Shown here: in pieces, positions 23,032 to 29,313 of the stretch
Numbering within the stretch: position 1 is the first letter of the stretch
Layout of the letters: each line of letters opens with the position of its first letter
Assembly (NCBI GenBank): GCA_002450895.1
Contig: DKAR01000070.1
Span: forward strand, 8,261-37,573
Direction of reading: 5' to 3'
Length of the DNA: 29,313 bases
From: Proteobacteria bacterium UBA6921
GTDB lineage: Bacteria; Pseudomonadota; Gammaproteobacteria; SG8-11
Made by a program: the position numbers and the translations under genes
The notes under the pieces: generated by a model
Database searches by the model: none
The model's input: only the letters and a program-made list of their open reading frames with translations
What the model was told of the DNA's origin: nothing

Positions 23032-24882
23032 ATGCCGCAGGTTCACATTACCGACACCATTCTTCGCGACGCACACCAATCGCTCATTGCGACACGCATG
23101 CGCATCGAAGACATGCTGCCCATCTGCTCCAAGCTGGACGCTATCGGATTCTGGTCGCTGGAGGTCTGGGGCGGCGCAACATTTGACGCCTGTGTTCGCT
23201 TTCTGAAAGAAGACCCGTGGGAACGCTTGCGCGCGTTACGCGCCGCGCTTCCAAACACGCGCCTGCAAATGCTGCTTCGTGGCCAGAACCTCCTCGGATA
23301 TCGCCACTACCCCGACGACGTCGTTCGCGAGTTCGTGAAGAAATGTGCGGACAACGGGATGGATATCTTTCGCGTTTTCGATGCGCTGAACGATCTGCGT
23401 AATATCCGATCGTCGGTGGAAGCCGTAAAAGCGGCAGGCAAGCATGCGCAAGGGACAATTTGCTACACCACCAGCCCGGTCCACACGATCGAGCAGTTTG
23501 TCGCAATGGCAAAAGAGATCGAAACCATGGGTTGCGACAGCGTCGCCATTAAGGACATGGCCGGTCTCCTTACACCCGCGGCCACGGCAACTCTGGTACG
23601 CGCGCTGAAAAACAGCATCAAGATTCCCGTACATCTGCACTCCCACGCGACGACCGGTCTGGCACCGATTTGCCAATGGAAGGCGGTTGAAAACGGCTGC
23701 TTGCATATCGATACCGCGATCTCCACGTTTTCCGGTGGGACCAGTCACCCGGCCACCGAAACCATGGTCGCGGCGTTCAAAAACACCGAGTTCGACACCG
23801 GACTGGATCTCGGCAAACTTCAGGAAATCGGGTTCTACTTTCAGCAAGTGCGCAAGAAGTACCACCAGTTTGAAAGTGAGTTCACTGGTCTGGACACGCG
23901 CGTGCAGGTGAACCAGGTCCCCGGCGGAATGATTTCCAATCTGTCAAATCAACTGAAGGAACAAGGTGCGTTGCATCGGATGAACGATGTTCTCGACGAG
24001 ATACCTCGCGTTCGAGAAGACCTGGGATACCCGCCGCTGGTCACACCGACATCACAGATCGTGGGCACGCAGGCCGTGCTGAATGTCATCGCAGGAACTC
24101 GCTACAAAAACATCACCAACGAAGTGAAGTTTTATTTGCAAGGACGCTACGGCCGCCCCCCGGCCCCGGTGAACAGCGTGGTTCGCCAACAAGCCATCGG
24201 AAACGCGGACGTCATCGACAGCCGCCCTGCGGACCTGCTGCAGCCAGAAATGGAAAAGTTACGCGATGAGATCGGCTCGCTGGCAAAGAGTGAAGAGGAT
24301 GTTCTGACGTATGCGATGTTCCCGGAAATCGGGCGAGATTTTCTCGATCGGCGCGCCAATGGAACCTTGAACCCAGAAGCGCTTGAACCCATCGGCAAGC
24401 CCAACGAAGGGTATTACTGCGCTGTCGCAACGGAATTCAATATCACGCTGCACGGCGAAACCTACCATATCAAGGTCACGGGTACGGGACACAAGACAAA
24501 AGACACCCGACCTTTCTTCGTCAGCGTTGATGGCATCCCCGAAGAGATCAACGTTGAGATCCTGGATGAATTCATTTCCGCTCCGGTCAATGGCCCGACT
24601 TCATTTGGTGCGGCGGGGAATCTCGCTTCTGCCGGCGTCAAGGGAAGCAAGCGGCCTCGCGCAACCAAACCGGGACATGTCACGTCGTCCATGCCGGGAG
24701 TCATTGTCGATGTTCTTGTTAAAGTCGGCGACGCGGTGAAACCCGGCGATCCGGTCCTGGTCACTGAGGCGATGAAGATGGAAACTGAAGTGCAAGCTCC
24801 CATTGCGGGCAAAGTCGTCCAAGTCCACGTCAAAAAAGGCGATAGTGTGAATCCCGACGAAGCGCTTATCGAGATTGAGTGA
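23032..24882 (+). CDS. pycB: Pyruvate carboxylase subunit B (carboxyltransferase plus biotinyl domain)
   Basis: Transfers the carboxyl group from biotin to pyruvate, forming oxaloacetate. The 616-residue protein begins with the HMGL-like barrel (TDTILRDAHQSLIATRMR, residues 7-24). It continues with the metal and catalytic segments (KDMAGLL near 178, HLHSHATTG near 203), then the conserved PYC/OADA domain. It ends with a biotinyl domain carrying VTEAMKMETE, with the biotinylated lysine at 582. Oxaloacetate decarboxylase alpha has the same architecture, but no beta or gamma membrane subunits are nearby and the partner is a biotin carboxylase. Carboxylation is therefore the likely direction. Its stop overlaps the start of yceF by one base (TGATG). 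Confidence 0.92.
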   Translation: MPQVHITDTILRDAHQSLIATRMRIEDMLPICSKLDAIGFWSLEVWGGATFDACVRFLKEDPWERLRALRAALPNTRLQMLLRGQNLLGYRHYPDDVVREFVKKCADNGMDIFRVFDALNDLRNIRSSVEAVKAAGKHAQGTICYTTSPVHTIEQFVAMAKEIETMGCDSVAIKDMAGLLTPAATATLVRALKNSIKIPVHLHSHATTGLAPICQWKAVENGCLHIDTAISTFSGGTSHPATETMVAAFKNTEFDTGLDLGKLQEIGFYFQQVRKKYHQFESEFTGLDTRVQVNQVPGGMISNLSNQLKEQGALHRMNDVLDEIPRVREDLGYPPLVTPTSQIVGTQAVLNVIAGTRYKNITNEVKFYLQGRYGRPPAPVNSVVRQQAIGNADVIDSRPADLLQPEMEKLRDEIGSLAKSEEDVLTYAMFPEIGRDFLDRRANGTLNPEALEPIGKPNEGYYCAVATEFNITLHGETYHIKVTGTGHKTKDTRPFFVSVDGIPEEINVEILDEFISAPVNGPTSFGAAGNLASAGVKGSKRPRATKPGHVTSSMPGVIVDVLVKVGDAVKPGDPVLVTEAMKMETEVQAPIAGKVVQVHVKKGDSVNPDEALIEIE

Positions 24883-25457
24883 TGCAGATCGTTTTGGCGT
24901 CGACGTCGCCGTTCCGCAAGCAGCTCCTCGAACGCCTGAATTTCCCTTTCGAAGCGGCTTCACCCGACGTCGACGAAACTCCGGTTCCGGGCGAACTTCC
25001 TTCAAAACTGGTGGCCCGACTTGCAGAAGCAAAAGCCCGCGCTGTCGCCACGAACTATCCCGGAGCGATCGTCATCGGGTCTGACCAGACTGCAGAAATC
25101 AACGGCAGACTGCTTAACAAACCCGGCAACCACGAGCGCGCCGTTGAACAACTGAATTCCTGTTCGGGAAAGACCGTGGTTTTCCACACCGGGCTGTGCG
25201 TGATTGACACACGAACCGGCAATACCCAAGTCGATGTCATTCCTTTTCGCGTGCACTTTCGAACGCTGGCGCCAGACCGGATCGAACGATATCTCCGTCA
25301 TGAGCAACCCTATAACTGCGCGGGAAGTTTTAAATCCGAAGGTTTGGGAGTTGCCCTGTTTGAAAAACTCGAAGGCGATGATCCAACCGCGCTGATTGGA
25401 CTGCCGCTCATTCGGCTTGTGACGATGCTTGAACATTGCGGTCTTACTCTTCCGTAG
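24882..25457 (+). CDS. yceF: Maf-like nucleotide pyrophosphatase, YceF subfamily (7-methyl-GTP pyrophosphatase)
   Basis: A house-cleaning enzyme that hydrolyses modified NTPs; the YceF subgroup prefers 7-methyl-GTP. It is 191 residues from the ATG that overlaps the pycB stop (a GTG one codon earlier is possible). The motifs are LASTSPFRKQLL at the N-terminus, DVDETP (near 30), the catalytic GSDQTAEING (near 68), then YNCAGSFKSEGLGVALFEKLEGDDPTALIGLP, which distinguishes YceF from MafA-type proteins. In enterics yceF is adjacent and divergent to yceD; here pycAB separates them. Confidence 0.94.
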   Translation: MQIVLASTSPFRKQLLERLNFPFEAASPDVDETPVPGELPSKLVARLAEAKARAVATNYPGAIVIGSDQTAEINGRLLNKPGNHERAVEQLNSCSGKTVVFHTGLCVIDTRTGNTQVDVIPFRVHFRTLAPDRIERYLRHEQPYNCAGSFKSEGLGVALFEKLEGDDPTALIGLPLIRLVTMLEHCGLTLP

Positions 25458-25529
25458 AAAATCGATTTGCCGACATTACTGACGTCCCGGATTTTCTTAG
25501 TTTCCGACTCATCGCGCCGATAACGGAAC

Positions 25530-26249
25530 ATGTCCGAACCAGTCATCGACGTCGTAAACCTGAGCAAGCGCTATGACACCAAAACGGTGTTCGATCGCGC
25601 CAATCTCGCGATTTCTTCCGGTCAGGTTGTTGCTCTTGCCGGCGAGAACGGTTCCGGAAAAACAACCCTGCTTGAGATTCTGATGGGACTTCGACCGGCC
25701 ACTTCGGGCCGGGCTTATCTTCTTGGCGAAGACGTATCCATGGACCACTTCAGCGCGCGATCACAGGTGGCATTCCTCAGCGAGACCGTTCCTTTTTATC
25801 CCAACTTTACGGTACAGGAAACATTGGACTTCCACGCCGCGTTCTACACCAATTGGGATTCAGGGTTCGCAAAACAGCTCATCGATCGCCTACGCCTGTT
25901 ACCCACTGATCAAATATCAGAGCTATCGCGTGGACAGAAACTTCGCGTCGGACTTGTTTGCGCGTTTGCACATCGGCCGCGACTCTATCTGTTTGACGAG
26001 ATTACTGCCGGAATGGATCCACTGGTGCGCACCGAACTGTTTGATCTGCTCAAGGAAGAGATCCGTGAGAAAAACGCGACCGTGCTCTTCGCGACAAATC
26101 TGTTGCATCAGGTCCATGAAATCGCGACGCATATCGTCTACGTGATCGAACATCAATTGACGCAGCCCGAATCCATTGCTCCGGGTGGCGCAAACCTTGA
26201 AACCGAATTCGTCAGGAAGGCACGTGAACTACGAGACGCCGGCCGCTAG
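25530..26249 (+). CDS. ABC transporter ATP-binding protein with non-canonical catalytic loops
   Basis: A 239-residue ATPase of the ABC-2 exporter type, paired with the membrane protein that overlaps its 3' end by 26 bp. Walker A is GENGSGKTT (38-46) and Walker B is LYLFDE (152-157). The signature reads LSRGQ (132-136) instead of LSGGQ. The Q-loop position appears to be Glu (AFLSET), and the switch histidine appears to be Asn (FATNLLHQ). The first two changes are common in ABC-2 ATPases; the missing switch His is rarer. The closest functional analogues I can name are YtrB-like ATPases. A weak CGGAAC precedes the ATG. The substrate is unknown. Confidence 0.9.
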   Translation: MSEPVIDVVNLSKRYDTKTVFDRANLAISSGQVVALAGENGSGKTTLLEILMGLRPATSGRAYLLGEDVSMDHFSARSQVAFLSETVPFYPNFTVQETLDFHAAFYTNWDSGFAKQLIDRLRLLPTDQISELSRGQKLRVGLVCAFAHRPRLYLFDEITAGMDPLVRTELFDLLKEEIREKNATVLFATNLLHQVHEIATHIVYVIEHQLTQPESIAPGGANLETEFVRKARELRDAGR

Positions 26250-28122
26250 TCTCGCTCAACTGCGAGACAAGGACGTGCGGGCACTGTACCCCGTCCTTGC
26301 CGCAAGCGCCGCCCTCGCGCTTGCCGTCGTCGCCGTTTTCACCATTGATGCGCTGCTGGCGCGTTTTGAGTCCTCAACAACGGGAATATTGTTGCTGGGA
26401 ATCCTCGTCGCCTCGCAGTTTATTTCTGCCGCGATGGCAACGTCGAAACTGCAGGAACTGGTCTGGTCGCGCGAATACATCGACGGTACCGTCGCATATC
26501 TTCGCACCCTTCCAATGCCACGTGCGCGAATCTGGTTTATCAAAGTTCAAATAACTGCGATTGGCGGAGCAATCGTCCTGGCATTGCTTTGCGTTTCCTT
26601 TGCGTACGGAATCCCGTATGTGGTGAACGTATTCGGAACCGAACCACCCGTGTGGGGCATCGGTTGGTTTCAGCGTGTGATGAAAACCCCGGGAGCCTCA
26701 ATTTTCATACCCAGTATCATCTACGTTCTGGCGGGACTGGCATTGTTGTCTTATGCCTACACCTGCGCACCCGTGGGCGCACGACGATGGCGACAGCGGC
26801 AACCCGTATGGCTCGACATCGCCGGGCGTCGATTTTCGGCACATCGTCTCAACGCCGGATTTATCGTTCTGATCGGCGTTACACTCCTGTCATTTTCCGC
26901 GCTTGAGCTCCCGATTATCATTCCCGCGTCATTGATTTCCGCGAGCTTGATCGTCTGGTATCTGAGCTCGTATCTCGCTTTCAGCGCCATTCCGCTGTCG
27001 CCGTCCGCACTGCGACGTTGGGCGGCGATTTGCGCGATTGCCACAGCGATTTCCTGTGCCGTTTTTACGGCAACCAGTGTCAGTCTGTCGGGAGCACAAT
27101 CGCCAGTTTTTCGATTGATCGGCTATGCACTGGCCCGACCCCTTGGCACAACGGCGTTCAGCAATCGCCTCATCGAACAAATGCAAACGTCCAAGCCGGA
27201 CACCAATGATTTCATCGCCACAGGTCTCGCGACCCATTTGCTCAGTCACGCGAGCGTTTTGGAAGTTCAGCCACGCCTGGCGGCTCTCATGGATTCCCCT
27301 GTCAACTGCGCTCAACGCGGCGTCGCGCTGGCGCTATTGGCCGTCGACGCCGAAGCGAATGATCGCCGAATTGACCTGCTCGTTAATCACGACGGAATTC
27401 CGGTTTCGCCACTTCAGAACACTGAATGCGCACTTCCCGCATCGGACTTCGCAATTCTGATTCGCCACTTTGCCACGGAGACCACGGCACTGAAGCTTGC
27501 AGAGACGCTACTTCATTCCACCGACACGCACTCGAGCCTGATCGGTGCCGAACTGGCGGCACGACTGGCAGGAGCTGAATCCACGGCGACTAAGACTCTG
27601 AAACACTCGGTACTTCGCTCCATGCCGGAAATTTGCGCGTGGCGACCGGACACCGAACTTCGCGCCAGCTACGTTCACTCTCATCTAATTGCGTTGTCAT
27701 TGCTGACGCTGCACGAAAATCTACTACCGTATGATGAAATGAAGCGCGCGCTTGACTCCGATTGTATTGCGGCGATGAACGGACTTCTTTCGACGTGGAC
27801 TCCCATCGTACGTTCACAGGACGAGGTGCACTGGGACTTTCACGAAGAATTCGCGCGGGACTTTGAGTTTGCGACAGGCGCGCGTTTTGATTTTGATTCC
27901 CGGGCCATGGCACGACGAGAATTTCGGCAATGGACCTTGCGGGATATCGCCTGGGACAAACTTGATGCGCCGATGCGATGTTACCTTGCACGAGAATGGT
28001 ATCGGGTTTACCAGGTCCCACCACTCTTCGCAACGCAACACCTTTTGGGCCTACCCACCTTTACCACGGCGTTTGGCATTTCCACCCGTCACTCCCTGTT
28101 TAGCGAGCGTGACTGCCACTAG
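26224..28122 (+). CDS. ABC-2-like permease with a large helical C-terminal domain
   Basis: A 632-residue protein starting with GTG at 26224, with AGGA 6 bases upstream, inside the end of the ATPase gene. The first half is membrane-embedded. I count about seven hydrophobic segments, including LAASAALALAVVAVFTI, ILLLGILVASQFISAAM, AIVLALLCVSFAYGIPYVV, IIYVLAGLALLSYAYT, FIVLIGVTLLSF, IIIPASLISASLIVWYL and ICAIATAISCAVFTATSV. The second half (from about residue 300) is soluble and rich in amphipathic Leu/Ala helices, reminiscent of HEAT-like repeats; it ends without a membrane segment. I do not recognise that domain. Position and overlap make it the partner of the upstream ATPase. A longer frame to 26176 lacks a ribosome site. 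Confidence 0.8.
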   Translation: MNYETPAASLAQLRDKDVRALYPVLAASAALALAVVAVFTIDALLARFESSTTGILLLGILVASQFISAAMATSKLQELVWSREYIDGTVAYLRTLPMPRARIWFIKVQITAIGGAIVLALLCVSFAYGIPYVVNVFGTEPPVWGIGWFQRVMKTPGASIFIPSIIYVLAGLALLSYAYTCAPVGARRWRQRQPVWLDIAGRRFSAHRLNAGFIVLIGVTLLSFSALELPIIIPASLISASLIVWYLSSYLAFSAIPLSPSALRRWAAICAIATAISCAVFTATSVSLSGAQSPVFRLIGYALARPLGTTAFSNRLIEQMQTSKPDTNDFIATGLATHLLSHASVLEVQPRLAALMDSPVNCAQRGVALALLAVDAEANDRRIDLLVNHDGIPVSPLQNTECALPASDFAILIRHFATETTALKLAETLLHSTDTHSSLIGAELAARLAGAESTATKTLKHSVLRSMPEICAWRPDTELRASYVHSHLIALSLLTLHENLLPYDEMKRALDSDCIAAMNGLLSTWTPIVRSQDEVHWDFHEEFARDFEFATGARFDFDSRAMARREFRQWTLRDIAWDKLDAPMRCYLAREWYRVYQVPPLFATQHLLGLPTFTTAFGISTRHSLFSERDCH

Positions 28123-28130
28123 CCTGATCA

Positions 28131-29012
28131 TTAGCGACTGTTTTCACCAACGGATCGTGTAGCAAAAATTGCCGCGGCAACAACCAGAAAAAGAATGATC
28201 CAGATGTCAAAGCTGCCGCCACCTCCGGATTTCTGCTGTGAAGTACCGGCCGATGTGGCAGGTGGCGCGCCGCTGCCCGTTGAATCTGAAGCCGAAGTGT
28301 CACCGGCATTTGCAGTTCCATTGCTACCACTGCCCGTGTCCGAGCCGGACGACGCACTATCACCATTATCAACCGGCGGCTCCGGAACCGGCATCGGCGG
28401 CGCTGGCGAAACTGAAAAAGTGCCCGTCGCAACGATCTCCTCAATGTGATTCGCAACTTGGTTGCCCGATCCGTCGCGAAGCGCGCGACGGCCGGCGCCA
28501 AACGATGCGCCGATCACCGATCCGAATACGGCACCGGAACGGTCATACTGGTTGCCCGCCCAAGAGGCGTACAACCGGGTCCACCCTTCCTTCGCGGGAA
28601 TCGACAATTTCATTGGCAGATCACAACGGGTACCGGCGACCGTCGGATAAGGTGCACAGTCGAGTTGTGCCTGCTTGCGCGTCACCTCGACCCCGGCGCT
28701 ATCGTAAATACGAACGCCGACCCATCCCTTGAAGTCACCCATATTTCCACCTTCAAGAGAAATTACGATCGCTTCGCCACCGACATAACTCGTCTTGTCG
28801 GTCTTCGCCGTCAGATTAAAGGGTTCAACTCCGCTCTTGACGATGTCGCCGTGAACGCCATGCAGGTGGCATCCGTTACACGTTGGATTCGCGACAGTGT
28901 GGCAACTGCCACAGTTGGGACTGAAATAGGTATCGCGCGCGGCTGCGACCCCGGAAAGCGAGGAAAGTCCAGCGAAGATAAATATTAACGCCACAGTCAA
29001 CCGGCGCGACAT
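28131..29012 (-). CDS. Membrane-anchored diheme c-type cytochrome-like protein
   Basis: From the ATG at 29012 (GGGGGTG 5 bases upstream) this is a 293-residue exported protein with a Sec signal (MSRRLTVALIFIFAG...VAAA). Two heme c motifs follow immediately: C34-G-S-C-H38 and C45-N-G-C-H49, with H54 as a possible ligand. Residues about 60-205 look like a beta-rich domain with a Cys pair (LDCAPYPTVAGTRCD). Then comes a Ser/Gly/Thr-rich stalk of about 60 residues, a GGGGSFD motif, a hydrophobic segment (IWIILFLVVAAAIFA) and a short tail with Arg. The C-terminus resembles GlyGly-CTERM-type sorting signals. A role in periplasmic electron transfer is inferred. The longer frame to 29087 would add 25 residues before the signal peptide. 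Confidence 0.82.
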   Translation of the reverse strand: MSRRLTVALIFIFAGLSSLSGVAAARDTYFSPNCGSCHTVANPTCNGCHLHGVHGDIVKSGVEPFNLTAKTDKTSYVGGEAIVISLEGGNMGDFKGWVGVRIYDSAGVEVTRKQAQLDCAPYPTVAGTRCDLPMKLSIPAKEGWTRLYASWAGNQYDRSGAVFGSVIGASFGAGRRALRDGSGNQVANHIEEIVATGTFSVSPAPPMPVPEPPVDNGDSASSGSDTGSGSNGTANAGDTSASDSTGSGAPPATSAGTSQQKSGGGGSFDIWIILFLVVAAAIFATRSVGENSR

Positions 29013-29156
29013 TGCACACCCCCAGCACATTCCCTGTTTCGCTCTCGTCATCAATGCGAGGCGAAAAACACGGCCGCATCCTAGCAATCAAAAAGCGATG
29101 ATCGTTGAGAGGTGTGTCAAGAAATCCGTCGGCGTACGGCGTCGCGTTGTCAGGAT

Positions 29157-29170
29157 GTGATGCAGATCAA
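29157..29170. promoter_or_regulatory. Fnr/Crp-like dyad upstream of the cytochrome gene
   Basis: GTGAT-GCAG-ATCAA matches the Fnr consensus TTGAT-N4-ATCAA at 9 of 10 positions, with partial Crp similarity as well. It lies about 150 bp upstream of the cytochrome ATG. A TTGACA on the minus strand at 29115-29120 is nearby. The promoter itself is not resolved. Confidence 0.4.
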
Positions 29171-29179
29171 CAGAATTGT

Positions 29180-29221
29180 CGGCGCTGCGTCGCTCTGTGA
29201 GGATTCGCGACGCAGTCGCCG
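29180..29221 (-). terminator. Stem-loop after the partial minus-strand gene at the window edge
   Basis: TGCGTCGC (29186-29193) pairs with GCGACGCA (29207-29214), extended by CGGCG/CGCCG with a small bulge. It sits just after the stop of the gene at 29227. The following minus-strand sequence is only modestly T-rich. Confidence 0.5.
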
Positions 29222-29226
29222 AGTGT

Positions 29227-29313
29227 TTATTTCAATGAAGGAATATTTGCTGCCGAAATCGGAAGAGCCCGACCGAGGGCGACACCGAGCCGTTGTGCAA
29301 AGCGGTCGAGGTA
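29227..29313 (-). CDS. C-terminal end of an unidentified protein, cut by window edge
   Basis: The last 87 bases read, on the minus strand, an open frame of 28 residues (YLDRFAQRLGVALGRALP, then ISAANIPSLK) ending in TAA. A stem-loop directly after the stop supports a real gene end. There is too little sequence to name the family. The next feature downstream on the same strand is the cytochrome gene, 214 bp away. Confidence 0.5.
   Translation of the reverse strand, partial: YLDRFAQRLGVALGRALPISAANIPSLK

Overview
The window looks like a chromosomal segment from a gammaproteobacterium that I cannot place more precisely. Two gene orders support this: uvrC-pgsA followed by tRNA-Gly, and yceD-rpmF-plsX-fabH-fabD-fabG-acpP-fabF with a YceF-type Maf protein nearby. 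Coding density is high, and I see no insertion sequence, prophage, CRISPR array or other mobile DNA.

Layout. (1) 1-2568, minus strand: the 5' end of tRNA-Gly, then pgsA and uvrC overlapping by 4 bp. (2) 2669-3580, plus: an unrecognised secreted lipoprotein. (3) 3595-7942, minus: a MacAB-like export operon with an FtsX-type permease, a LolD/MacB-type ATPase, and a membrane fusion protein that carries an N-terminal response-regulator receiver domain on a long acidic, Pro-rich linker. (4) 8239-11774: a signalling and envelope neighbourhood with two paralogous HDOD proteins on opposite strands, and between them a 36-residue membrane microprotein, a small outer-membrane beta-barrel protein and a stand-alone FHA protein. 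(5) 11771-14763, minus: relA then mazG, both acting in stringent-response and nucleotide metabolism. (6) 14983-21418, minus: the fatty acid and phospholipid cluster. Inverted repeats occupy most of its larger intergenic gaps. (7) 21597-25457, plus: a two-subunit pyruvate carboxylase (pycA, pycB) and yceF, placed between yceD and yceF, which sit next to each other in enterics. (8) 25530-28122, plus: an ABC exporter pair whose permease has a large helical C-terminal domain. (9) 28131-29012, minus: a diheme c-type cytochrome with a Gly/Ser-rich stalk and C-terminal membrane anchor. The C-terminal end of another minus-strand gene follows at the edge.

How the parts fit: most of the window is housekeeping (DNA repair, phospholipid head-group synthesis, fatty acid synthesis, anaplerosis, ppGpp). 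The least ordinary part is 5564-7942, where a phosphoacceptor domain is covalently joined across the inner membrane to a MacA-like periplasmic adaptor. That suggests an efflux pump controlled post-translationally by phosphorylation. An HDOD gene lies just upstream on the same strand. All functional calls rest on motifs read by eye; no database search was possible.
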